Source: Isoetes taiwanensis
Lineage: Eukaryota > Streptophyta > Lycopodiopsida > Isoetales > Isoetaceae
Direction of reading: 5' to 3'
Length of the DNA: 64,000 nt
Assembly (NCBI GenBank): GCA_021234155.1
Contig: JAJEKV010000581.1
Coordinates: 1-64,000 of the forward strand
Under the pieces are notes generated by a model that saw only the letters and a program-made list of their open reading frames with translations, did not search any database and was not told the DNA's origin. Shown here piece after piece: positions 34,116 through 44,922 of the stretch. Positions within the stretch are counted from its first letter, which is position 1, and the number at the start of each line of letters is the position of its first letter. Made by a program: the position numbers and the translations under genes.

Positions 34116-35154
34116 ATCAGAAAGAAAGCATTACTTTACCTGGAGTCCACGCTAGTTCTAAAATAACATGACCTTCTTTTGTACACAAGACTAACCGTGC
34201 ATGTATTTCTGCATGAGATCCACATGAACCAGGTCATAAAGATCATATTAAGAATCAGGATATTGAAATCGTACTAATGCAGACAACAGAAAATTATTAG
34301 ACATGTGACTCAATGATTGTTATGAAAAAAAGGATTATTTGCAATTAAATGATACACTTAAATTTCCTTTTTGCATTTGACATGATAAGCAACCATCCTT
34401 ATGCAATTTCTAACATTGCGCCATGCCAAGAGGTAAAGGGCTCATATGCCCTGTGCTCTTTTTCTAGATTCAGCAAAAGTCCTATGAGGTAGAATTAAAC
34501 GTTGCATTAACTCCTCTATCCTACAAATAGAAGTACAGATGATCCTACATTATAAACATTGCAGGAATAAACCCAACTTAGTGCATTGCATCAAGAGGCC
34601 TGGTACTTTGAAAGTAACACAGTCTATGACAAAGCATCACGAACAAAGAGACGTTCCATTTATCTAAATCTTGTATGAATTTCTTTGCTACTCGCGCTTA
34701 CAAATAGAGATGCAAGTTTACTTGATTTCAACCTAGATTACATTCAAGAGATAGGGATTGCAAGCTTACCTTAGATCATTGAGCTTATAGCAAAGCCGAG
34801 TTTTTATTCTTTCCCAACAATTAGTGTAGGAATCATAAAATGCCTGCCAATCAACGCTCCTAGATCCTTTGCATGCTATGCAAGACTTCTTAGTTGCAGC
34901 CAATACAACCATAATAAGAAACGAAAATTTAATTCTGGAAAAGAACTTTATCGAATCATAGAGGAAGACCATCCAGCCAAGTCCATCAAGCCAAGTGATT
35001 TGGTATGAAAACGCAAGTCTTTGCTGAGAATCGGTTGGATTAAAGCCGAAATAGTAGGGAGTGAAAGCCAGAGCTCTGTAACAAAGGAACGGTTACCAAA
35101 ATTCAGCAGCAAAAATTCTCGTACTATGGTATTGGAAATAATTGCCATACCAGC
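34116..35154. other. Intergenic sequence
   Basis: No convincing exon. The satellite family does not continue here. Confidence 0.35.
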
Positions 35155-35303
35155 GTTTTTTTTTATTTTTTTTATTGAAGGCATGGTTGGTGGGACTTGC
35201 ACCCACCCACGTCTTCCACCCGATGGTAGCCAGTGGGTTTTGAACCCTAGTGGGGATCACCCCAATCTAAGGCCTTACCACTAGACCACCACCGCGATGG
35301 GCC
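35155..35303 (-). mobile_element. tRNA-derived SINE
   Basis: On the minus strand the unit starts GGCCCATCGCGGTGGTGG, carries GTGGTCTAGTGGTAAGG (35275-35289 region), a good RNA polymerase III A box like that of tRNA-Glu/Asp, and GGTTCAAAACC at 35236-35246, a B box, 29 bases later. A second B-like phrase GGTGCAAGTCC follows at 35193-35203. The element ends in an A-rich tail (the T run at 35155-35176). Length (~150), internal promoter and tail fit a short interspersed element mobilised by LINE machinery. A target duplication is not clear. Confidence 0.75.
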
Positions 35304-35752
35304 GTTTTTAGATTGTTATGGTTGTAATTTCACTCTAGAGCATTCCGTTGATACCGGATTTGCTTCTGATTACTGCAAACCCTGAAGATCCCAGTTATCG
35401 ATGTGAGGAAGCTGCCCAAATGGAACTTCGACTTCATAAAATTAGCTCTGAACCTGTTTCATTCTCTGCCCATCTAGTAAAAGGCTCAAATTTGAGACTC
35501 AAATTTCAACATTAGGCTTTGTGCTTGCAAAAAATTCTCGCAAAAAATTCTCCCAAGGAGTCTTCTGTGTATACCTGGGGAAATCTGTTACTTCACAAGT
35601 GCCAATTCATAAAGCTTTGCAACTGCAAGAGCTTAATTTTCAAAGCTGTAAGAGCCTTGCAAAGACGGCTTGGCTTGGCACTTATGGGGTCTGTCGGAAC
35701 TACGAGCGACACCAAATTTGGATCCAGTGCAACTGTTTTAGCCCAAATACAG

Positions 35753-36732
35753 TATATTATTATAAATGTTATTTTTTGTCACGTGGCACTCATGACCAGC
35801 CCCTCGCTCTTTCGAGGTGTAAATGCTATTTTTTGTCGCGTGGCATGCGTGACTAGCCCCTCGCGTTTCAAGGTTTTTTCTCTCTTTTTTTTTTTTTTTT
35901 TTTTTGGTGATGTGCAGGTCCAGGGATGGAGTTTTTTTTTTTTTATGCATTAATAAATGTGAATATCCAATTGCTTAGACAAGGGTCCTTTTTATTAAAG
36001 TATTAGCCATGGGGGCGAAGGTATGCCCTTTGTGAAGAAGACATGTGGGAACATTTAGCAGCCTTGCTTGTCCAAGCCCTTTGCCGAGATTTTATCGCTA
36101 GGGTTTTTCCTCGAAAGAGCGGGGTTTTTTAATCCCGGCGATAAACTCTCGGCAGGTACACTAGCCAACATCTGAGGCATAAAATTTTATTTGGGGTCCA
36201 GGTGTTATAACTGAGTATTCCCTATGTTTTTCATTTTTTGGGTAGCCTGCGATGTACAGCTAACCACTCTATACCATTGTAGAAAAATTGCTGAGATGAA
36301 CGCAGGCTACCCAAAAAAATGAAAACGTAGGAATACCCCAGCTATATAACACTGGATCCCAAATAAAATTGTGCCCTACAGATGTTGGCTAGTGTACCTG
36401 CCTAAAGTTTATCGCTGGGATTAAAAAACCTCACCCTTTTGGATTCTCGGGGAAAAACCCTAGCAATGAAATCTCGGCAAGGGGCTTGGACAACACAAGG
36501 CTGCTAAACATTCCCAAAAAAAAAAAAAAAAACACTCTACAGAGAATACCGAAGTGGCCCATCGCCCCTGGAACTGCACATCACCAATAAAAAAAAACAA
36601 TAGAGAAAAAATCTCAAAAAGCGAGGGACTGGTCACGCGTGCCACGCGACAAAAAACAACGTTTACATCTCGAAAAAAGCGAAAGGCTGGTCACGCGTGC
36701 CACGTGATAGAAAACAACATTTATAATAATAT
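35753..36732. mobile_element. Long imperfect palindrome / foldback element, ~980 bp
   Basis: Arms 35753 to about 36250 and about 36300 to 36732 are reverse complements along nearly their whole length, ending at TATATTATTATAAATGTT and its complement. Landmarks found in both arms are GTGATGTGCAG, AACATTTAGCAGCCTTG, CCGAGATTT, CTAGGGTTTTTCC, ACACTAGCCAACATCTG and GGGTAGCCTGCG near the loop. The left arm has about 110 extra bases near 35930-36040. Within each arm a CGTGGCAnnnGTGACnAGnCC phrase is itself duplicated in tandem. The loop is only ~50 bases. A transcript would fold into a very long hairpin, a possible small-RNA source. Confidence 0.9.
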
Positions 36733-36744
36733 ACACATTAAGGG

Positions 36745-37275
36745 AGGGTGGGTAGGAGTCAAGGGAACTGCTGAGAGAGGAGAAAACGCCAATGAGAAGT
36801 CGATGAAGAACCTGCAAGAAATAGCGATCCCCAAACGAACCAGAGCCCCAGAAAATGCATGTGATGTCGCATGAAAACAGACAAAGGCTCCCGACAAAAA
36901 GAGAACTTCCTTATCAAAACGGGATCGAGGTCGAAGGTTGAAGGATGGCAAAAAAAGGGACAAAATCGAGGAAGAACATGTCACAACATGGAAAAAGACG
37001 TCAAACGGGCAAACCAAGCAGGGAGAAGCCCCTCCGCTGCCTGGTATCAAAGAAAGAGAGTCAAGGGAACTGCTGAGAGAGGAGAAAACGCCGATGAGAA
37101 GTCGATAAAGAACCTGCAAGAAATAGTGATCTCCAAACGAATCAGCGCCCCAGAAAGTGCATGCAATGCATGCATGGGAGAGATGCATGCTCGCCCATTC
37201 GAGAATATCGATCCGATGGCTCGGATCAATCTGCATTCTTGAATAAGGAGCTTTTGTCTGTTTTCATGCGAGCCC
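36745..37275. repeat. Direct duplication (~105 bp) within an inverted-repeat frame
   Basis: The block AGTCAAGGGAACTGCTGAGA...CAGAAAnTGCATG occurs at about 36757-36860 and 37059-37165 with ~93% identity by eye. GCATGAAAACAGACAAAGGCTCC near 36869-36891 reappears inverted as GGAGCTTTTGTCTGTTTTCATGC near 37247-37269. The unit borders the long palindrome and may be part of the same composite element. The 100-170 codon frames on both strands are unrecognised. Confidence 0.8.
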
Positions 37276-38145
37276 TTATTCGAGAATTGTAGTGTTATTG
37301 ACATTTATATGTGACTAAGAATCTTAACTGTTTGTTCTGATGCAAAAACAATTGTTGTTCTTGAATCTTTGGCAGTAGAGGTTTTGGAGCTTCTTTCTAA
37401 AGTGACTACTGGATATGACGGCATCATTTCTAACATTTACTAGGTTTTGTTTCCCAAGAATGGTATTGCAGCCTCTGAGAAATTTAAGAAGGCAGAGAAG
37501 AAGAAATCCAAGAGCTAAGCATATTTTTTTCTTTCCTCTGTAAGGACATAACTAGTCTTCTTTCCAAGCCTCTATCTTCAGGTATTTGCTGCTTCATTTA
37601 GTATTCCTTCACTTGCAAATGCTTTAAGAAATAAATGATAGCCTCGCTTCCTTTGTGAGATACAACTTATCAATTCCAACCGGTTGCAAGAGCTCAAAAC
37701 TAGAAATCAAATGACCAAGAACAAGGAAAACAATGGATATGGCAAAATTAATTTCAAGTAGCTTCTTACCAAATGCGACGAGCCTAAATCATTGCCCCTT
37801 CTATTATTATCTCCGACAAAGATGTTCAGGATCTTTTGCCTTCCAAGTCCATTGAAATAATTTCACCGAAAAGATAAGATATGACTTATACAATAGCTTC
37901 ATACAACAATGCCTTTTTCTACAAGTTGTGCATCATAGTTATAGAACATATAATTGTGAAGCATAGAGATTTTGTGGAGATGTCTAATTGGGATAAAGCA
38001 CTTTTCAGATGAAACGCTGGATGTGCCTGTGGATGGGTATAATGCCAAATAATTTAATTTCCATATAAGGGCAATGAAAGATATGGCTAAAAGTATTCCT
38101 TCTCAACAATGGCTGGAAAAAGTCGTTACACATAGTAGGTGTACC
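37276..38145. other. Mostly intergenic, with one coding-like remnant
   Basis: At about 37385-37518 the plus strand gives VLELLSKVTTGYDGIISN, a stop, then a continuation ending AEKKKSKS and TAA. It looks like the C-terminus of some protein with a basic tail, but I cannot identify it and it contains an internal stop. Confidence 0.35.
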
Positions 38146-38505
38146 TTAGAGGAAGAACACGTGGGGCTTCTTGTTGCCATCTATAAACTCTGAAGGCAAC
38201 CTGAAGAACATGGAATGCCTCAATGGAAGGTGCCCCATGAGCCACCTGCTAGCATGTCCAACCAATTTTTCCACCCTCCTCTCGCATTCTTTCGTCAATC
38301 GCCGGGTCGAATATGCATGTTCTCCAACCTCTGTTGATGCCGCATGCAATGCTTGCAGGATTCTTTGTGCTCCTTAGAGCTCTGAAATCTTTTTCTTCTC
38401 CTCCTCATCTCTTGAGGTTCTGTAGTGCCTGTGATCATGAGCAAACTTATCCCAAAGCCCTGGTAAGGGTGTAGCCTGAGCAGGATTTGTGCCATGTCCC
38501 CTGCC
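38146..38505 (-). pseudogene. Unidentified degenerate coding stretch
   Basis: One minus-strand frame reads about 118 codons with a single internal TAA near 38376: DGRGHGTNPAQ, then LWDKFAHDHRHYRTSRDEEE, then (after the stop) LTKECERRVEKLVGHASRWL and FFRLPSEFIDGN. Charge pattern and length suggest true ancestral coding sequence, perhaps of a transposon, but no family is recognised. A plus-strand frame over part of it is the shadow. Confidence 0.45.
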
Positions 38506-39299
38506 ATCTAGAACAGAGGGAGTCCATAATTAACAATTACGATGCCATTAGTCATGAGTAATGAAGAAAAAGTTGCAAAATTAAAATAGTTTGTAGATAA
38601 TTCATTGCATTTAGATGCATCTAATCACATATACATATATAAATGGTTTCATCATTTGGACAAGTAATGCCTTTCTCGACTCAAGAAAGGCCCTAAGAAG
38701 TCAATATACAAGTATTTTCATCACAGAATATAATATAGTTTTTCACATCTTTTCACAACTTTTCACAATTTTGTTACTGCAACTCAAAATTCACTGATTA
38801 TGACATCAATCTCCTTGAGCTTCGGATAGTTCCTTAGTACATCGGCCACTAGAATGGAAAACGGGGACTCAGCCAACACCGGAAAACGAAATAAATTCGT
38901 TTCATATTCTTTTGGTCGATAACTTTTTGCAATGATGGTATTATCTGAGTTATGATAGCACTTATAAGTGTTGTCGTCTATGATAATAGTAATATGTGGT
39001 AAGCTTCATAAACTCTTTCCAGCCTTCATAAGCAGTAAAAGTATTCAAGGTTGCGAAGGTGGGGTTTATGATGGTTGGGCATACACATGATGATAGAGAT
39101 GCATTCTTTGGGACTTTCTCTACCCTAAACTAATAGATGTGTTTGAGAGCTGCATTGACCCTAACCCAATGGCCTTCTTGATCGATTTGGTTGCAGATTG
39201 GAAATCATTTATAAAGGGATACTTATTGGATGGTAAGGATCAGTTGACAGGCCACATGGAGCCACTTTAGTTTAAGTTGATGGAATACCAATCATACAA

Positions 39300-40102
39300 T
39301 ATAAGTGGAGGCCAGGCAATAAGTTGTGGATGCCTGTGAAATTGAGATATGGCAAAGGGGGCCTAAGGGTGAAGTTCTTCTTCCTATGGGGGAGCCAAAA
39401 CCACTTTCTCCTTTCAAGATCATTAAAGACTCTAGCAACTAGTGAAGGGCATTCAGGATTACATAACACACTAGAAGGATGTTCGAAAGGGAAAGCACAT
39501 CTCATTTCTCAAGAAAAATCACATGGACTCCCTAATCAATTGCTGAGAGAAAGTTGTGACATGCTTAGAAACAGAACAACCATGTGGGGGGAAGCTGAGA
39601 GACAGTTTCTTGCGGGAGTCTAGATGGAAGGGTTCTCAGGGAGCAAGCACATCAAAGAAAGTTGGCTTGAATCCCAACAATGGCTAGTGGTTTGTGGGAA
39701 GCAACGCCTCAAAGCTGAAGTGGTTTGACCTTCCTGAGTGGGATCCTTTCGAGGACATCAGTAAGGCCTGACGATAAGGACTATCCAATATGGTTAGGAC
39801 TTTCTGACGTTACCACCACCATGCATGATGGGAAGAAGTTGCATCCTGGATTTCAAGTTCAAGATTGGGAGCCTATTGCGAGGCAGAAGAGGGGCAACTT
39901 GAAGGAGCAGTACTCCGACTGCTGGAAGAAGAAGTGAAGGGAAAATCCTATTGAACCTCAAAGAAGAGAATTGATGGAGTATGTGATATGGTCATACTTT
40001 ACCTGTCACATTTCAAAGGACAAGACCCACAAGATTCCCAGGAGGGAAATTGACAAAGCCATGAGCAACCTCCATGCTATAAAGTTGTATGAGAGTGGAT
40101 AA
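39300..40102 (+). pseudogene. Unidentified degenerate protein, ~250 codons with stops and frameshifts
   Basis: After about 39610 the sequence reads as GSQGASTSKKVGLNPNNG, stop, WFVGSNASKLKWFDLPEWDP, a frame change near 39765, then DDKDYPIWLGLSDVTTTMHD, DWEPIARQKRGNLKEQYSD, stop (TGA), RRELMEYVIWSYFTCHISKD and LHAIKLYESG, ending at TAA 40102. Upstream, 39324-39623 is open but in another frame. The consistent protein-like composition across breaks indicates an ancestral coding region. I do not recognise the family; a transposon protein or retrocopy is possible. Confidence 0.5.
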
Positions 40103-41500
40103 TATTATTTGTGAGAACTTTCTCAACCCATGGTTTATAAATTTTAAGAGAAAAACAAGTGAGCTAGTTCTTTTTCTATGATGTGTATTTCTATCAGTCA
40201 CTCAATGTAAAGCTTTTCTTTGTTTGTATGAGTTCCATTTTCCTGCACGAGGCCCAAATGCCAGGATTGACCCACTTTAATTAAATGTGACTTCGGTGCA
40301 AAAATGATACATCCACCACTCTTGTGAGAATCTATTTTGCACCAAATCGGCAATACATATGAAAAATTGCAAGTATTTAATAGATACAATGACCCAAAAC
40401 TAATGAATCAATTATAATACAAAGGTACTGACACTCATCGTGCACAAAATATATCAACACACATATATATACAAAAAGGTATCACATATCAATATCAATT
40501 TGTCCAAAAAAAAACATTACACTTGAACTTTCTAACTACATTTTTGGAAGTATCTAGCTGATTGATACTTCATGTCTTGCACAGTTATGCGATTTCTGGA
40601 TGCACAATAGTAGAGATTTTCCTCAAAAATACTCCATAGGAACACATATGGTATTGGTTTGCTCTGCTCTCCTCTTTCTTACTTTTCTTCTTTTGGTTTG
40701 TTCCGCTCTTCTCTTTCTTCACTTTACTTCTCTCATAGACCATCTGGTCTCCGCGGATGATAAATCAAAAATTAATTCAATTCTTTTGCTATACAACTCC
40801 ATTTAGACTAATTTAGCAAAAGAAGCTTTGGAATCAGAGGCTTTGTGCGCTTGCCAATACCTGATTTCATGTAAAGCATGTATACCCAAAGGCACCATCT
40901 GGAGCCTTTTGGGGACCTCTATATTTGATATTAGATCCCTTGCTTTTACTTCCTCTCATTTTCAAGGTTGTATGTCCCCTTACTTGCTCCTTTTCCAACT
41001 TATCTAGCAGTAGGAATAAGCCAAGAATTCGATGTAGCCTTTACTTTTAGGCGAGTTTGAGATTTACTCACTATAGAGCTACTGGCTTGACCAGGATTTT
41101 ATTTTCCCTTCTCATCCACATGCCCCTTCTCCTCATCATTCCCAGATGCCTTTTCACCTGTCGACTCCTCATCCTCATCAGCTTATTCTCCTTAGTCCTT
41201 TCATCCTTCGCAATCTTCCCCTCCACCTTGTCCTCATTAGCCTTTTGATCCTAATGATGTCATCCCCCTTTCCAGAACAGGAGGAGGAGCTTCAAAGATT
41301 GCTAACTGCTCTAGAATGGTTTTTCCATGAGTGGCTAGTGAGAAAGTGCAGAAAAGATTTCTATTATATGAGCTAGGGGTGAAGGTTTAGACACCATATG
41401 AAATGATATTAGTTCAAGTTGGTATGATTCCACTTGAAACTGGAACACGATAACACAATATCAAACATTTATTTACTATAATTATATTGGGTGGTATCAG
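40103..41500. other. Intergenic sequence
   Basis: No gene seen. 40660-40730 is a CT-rich stretch with a repeated TTTGnTCnGCTCT phrase, and 41095-41270 is C/T-rich, producing open but low-complexity frames. Confidence 0.35.
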
Positions 41501-41940
41501 CAACTTATCTCATGGTCAAAATGGTGGGGCATTAATGTTTCAAATGTAACAGATATTGATCTTGGTATTTATGATTGGGTAACAGATAAAGCAGTGCAAA
41601 AACTATGGGCTCGATCCGGAGTTAAGATGGAGTTCTATGAGCGCGAAGTGAATCCGATGTTGATTTATATAAAACAAAAATACTTGCCCGTAGTCGCATT
41701 GTGAAGGCGTACAAATGTTCTTCCTTGAAGGATGACATCAAAAGTGTCATTTGGGAGCAATATCTTCAGATTCACACCTACTCATAGCAAACAGTTCTCT
41801 GCTTTTCTATGTTAGGTATGTGGTGGGTAGTGTTGCTCTAGTGGATATCTTCTCCACTGGATTTTGAGTCCCCCATGTACTCTTTGTATTCTTGTGAGTA
41901 ATAAAGGTCCACGTTCATAAAAAAAAAAAAAAAAAAAAAA
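41500..41940 (+). mobile_element. LINE 3' end, different family, with long poly-A
   Basis: Coding-like pieces WYQQLISWSKWWG, KAVQKLWARSGVKMEFYERE and then IVKAYKCSSLKDDIKSVIWE ending QIHTYS and TAG (41786-41788) correspond to the C-terminus of the LINEs at 21.4 and 31.1 kb (which end IVKSYHCSS...FLDVHSYA). There are frame changes between the pieces. About 130 bases of 3' untranslated sequence end in a 22-base A run (41919-41940). The long pure tail suggests a not very old insertion despite the broken frame. Confidence 0.8.
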
Positions 41941-42089
41941 CTTGCGTGCATGCATATGAGCGAAGAAAAGAAGATTCATATTGCATGCAAGGCTATATAG
42001 TCATCATTTAGAGATTGAGGTGGGCAGAGGAAATATACTATGTGAAATTAGGTTTTCCAAATTGAAAATGATTAGTTCTTTTAATCCCG

Positions 42090-42122
42090 TAAAGAATGAG
42101 AATGAGAATGAGAATGAGAATG
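42090..42122. repeat. AATGAG microsatellite
   Basis: Five to six GAATGA units in tandem; this makes two overlapping plus-strand frames look open. Confidence 0.9.
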
Positions 42123-42569
42123 ATTTTTTATCGTCCACTGAGGCCAAAAAGGGGATACATATGCACCCTTCATACTTTCTTAAGAATCCTAGACATGGTG
42201 GCTTACATCAATATCTATTTGCTCGAAATAAATCACCTCAAACCTCTAGAGAAGCTTCCATATGCACGAGGTGGAGAGAGTGAGGGTCATCATTACGGGC
42301 ACTATAAAATACTTCAGGATTCCAAAGTTTCCGGCAAATTAGATATGGCAACCTTACTTAGTGACTATATATCGAGTTGTTTAGCATGACATATAAAAAG
42401 TTGTGCATGGGAATCTCGTTTATGGTTTCACACATAATGGTTATAATCAATCGTATAAGCTTGAATGACCATCAGGGATAGGTTCAATACTATATACGTT
42501 TTATACTCAATATGTATTATTCGAATAACACGGCATTAATTTGAAGTATAATACGTCAAAAATACGGCA

Positions 42570-42700
42570 AAAAAATTTCCGGCGTCGGAAATTTTTCGCG
42601 TGGTTTCGCTTACGCAAAACTTAATTTTTTTTTTTTTTTAAATATTTTTGCGTAAGCGAAACCGAAGGTTTCGCTTACGTGAAAAAAGTTTCGCACGGAG
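42570..42700. other. Strong hairpin built on GTTTCGCTTACG
   Basis: GGTTTCGCTTACGCAAAA (from about 42602) pairs with TTTTTGCGTAAGCGAAACC (to about 42662) around a T-rich loop. The motif GGTTTCGCTTACG recurs once more just downstream (about 42667) and the flanks carry TTTCCGGCGTCGGAAATTT, another short palindrome. It may be a terminus of a transposon family. Confidence 0.75.
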
Positions 42701-42948
42701 GGTTGCCCTCCAGTGGCCCGAGAGTGTGTTTTTTATGTTTATTGTTTGGTCGTTTCATGTTGAATTTTCTTTGTTTAATGTCGAGCCTTATTAATGTATA
42801 AACGCAGGGATTCGTTTTCTTCGCCCAAAAGTTCTTTTATTTATTTCATAAATTGTGGAGGTTAATTCACACAACTGAGGAGGAAGGGGAAAGCATTGAT
42901 AACTTCATCCAGAACTAGGCCTTCACCAATAGGTCTTGCCTTAAAACT

Positions 42949-43200
42949 GACTCAAGGAATCTTGCAACCCCCACTTCGCCTACACCAAATAATCTAAGAA
43001 GCTTCAAAACAAAATACCCAGTTTGCACAATTCTTGTAACTTTACCTGTGAAAGCACACTTCACCAGAGGTTGGACTCCAAGATATTATGAAAAGGAGCC
43101 GACTCCACTAGCTCATGCTCTGCTGCAAAATGCACTGCTTAAAGAAGAAAATCGTAGTGTTCACCTTGAGGTTCTGAATCTAGCAAATGTACACCTTTAG
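42949..43200 (+). other. Open stretch without start codon, unidentified
   Basis: 84 codons are open to TAG at 43198-43200, including VKAHFTRGWTPRYYEKEPTP and LLQNALLKEENRSVHLEVL. It looks like an exon rather than a chance frame, but no family is recognised, and no clear acceptor site was picked. Confidence 0.3.
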
Positions 43201-43439
43201 TTCACGATGAAGGATGCGATTTAAATGGAGATAATCAAGAGCCAGCAACAACTGGGCAAACCACTTGCAGAATTTCTACCAGAAATGCATTTTCACGTAT
43301 CAATAATTGATATATGTCTTTTGTTATTGAGGACTATAAGCTTTTATGATAATCAGAGGCTGACCTCTTCAGCAGGAAATGGCATGCCATTCGCTTTCCG
43401 AAAATTAATCCAAAGGAATTTTGAAAAAAAAGGCTAGGG

Positions 43440-44840
43440 GGGACTCGTACCTCCACCTTAGCCAAAAGGTTACAACATCCCCTAAGGACAAAGAAAAGAC
43501 ATCTAAAGGAAACCTAACATCGATTAAAGGCGGAAACCTTACTTTTTAAAGTGTTAACACCAATAAAGTGGGAGGGAATAGGACTCAACGGACAAATTAA
43601 AAACTTAGGTAGACACGTGGGGTTTGCCAGAATGACTATCCCCACCTACCTCTGGTCATACAAAATAATCATAATGGCGCCCGGCAAGACGATTCGAAAG
43701 CACTTTCGTCGTGATTAGACCGTCCGGAAAAGGGAAAAGTTTGATCGTGGCACCTTTAGCATTTTCTTTCCCTTTAGCTGAGAGGCCATGGCCATGGCGA
43801 CCATTCCATTCCGGCATGGTGAAACTGTGAAGCTTCCGCTATGGCGCTATCTCAAAATGTTGTTTCACTGCATGCGGTACATGTCTTTGATCTCTGCATG
43901 TGCATGCCCATTCCGGCAGTTTGCATGTCTTTGTGCATGAACTGAGACCCTATAAAGCTTGATCTTCAAGTCCGACATGCTTCCACCAAGATGAACTAAG
44001 GGATCCGGCACTCTTCTATTATACCGATCTGTAGATCCATGATTGGCTTCATTATCCATTCCGGCGTTGATATCAAAGGTAGAATCATATTTTTCCACGA
44101 CTTATTCATATGGACTGATGGAGCTCTAATCGAATCTTCTTGCGGATATCCAGTCACGAGGAAGAAGCTGGACTACGAATCACCGGCGTGATTATTTATG
44201 GGCGATGGAGTCTGTCACATTAAATATGGCGGAAACACTGGGAAGCAGGATCGAAACGCAAGAGCTCCAGCTTTGGAAAAGATGAGTAAAGTGTGAAAAG
44301 TTGCTTCATCCCCTTTTGGTTTATTTCTAACTGAGATTATCCGATTGCAGAGAAAGAAAAGAGCTACAAACAGGCGATGAAGCCGGTATAACCGATACGG
44401 CATAGGAAGAATCTTCTGAATAGGGGAAAGCATGTCGAATGCAACCCAAATGTCCGTTCTTAAAGCACGCATCTTCTTTTGATATTGAACGAACTAACTC
44501 TTTGCATGCGGGCATGGCGGCTGGATTTTCAAAACTTTGGTCGTGGGACTCCGCTATCACAGATAAGAGAACCTTCTTTATGATGCCGCTTTCATTTTGC
44601 ACTAATTAGACTGATAAGATCTTATTACATGTAGCTGAGGCGTCGGAAAATCCTTGATCCGACTTGATCAAAAGATAAGCGAATCTACCCCTTGCCCATT
44701 TCTGATGTTTACTCTTTATTCGGTGCCTTAACCTTTTCGTTTTACATGCGAGAAGATTGGTGGCTCTGCAAGAAGAAAGGAGGGCGTAATCGAGAGGTCT
44801 GGTGAGTGATAATGGGGCCGATAATGAAGCATTTTGGATA
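43440..44840. other. Intergenic sequence with weak open frames
   Basis: The minus strand at 44327-44602 is open for 91 codons and 43865-44098 for 77, without recognisable domains. At 43432-43470 the minus strand carries GGTACGAGTCC, a B-box-like word next to an A-rich end, but no A box at the right distance. Confidence 0.35.
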
Positions 44841-44922
44841 ATGATGCATATATGCCAAGATATACTTGAATATGCCCACATACCCCAACGAGGGTTTGCC
44901 CCCCTAGGGCAACCCAAAAAAG
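44841..44922. repeat. Dispersed repeat shared with 28675-28750 (inverted)
   Basis: This is the reverse complement of the 28.7 kb copy, including GGGTTTGCCCCCCTAGGGCAACCC and CCAAGATATACTTGAATATG. The last phrase occurs again at 44970-44990, so this copy is partly duplicated. Confidence 0.75.

Noticed and set aside
43432-43480. Possible second SINE or tRNA-like gene (B-box word GGTACGAGTCC near an A-rich end)
   Set aside because: The only A-box-like word (TGGCTAAGGTGG) directly abuts the B box, so the promoter spacing is wrong and no cloverleaf can be drawn.
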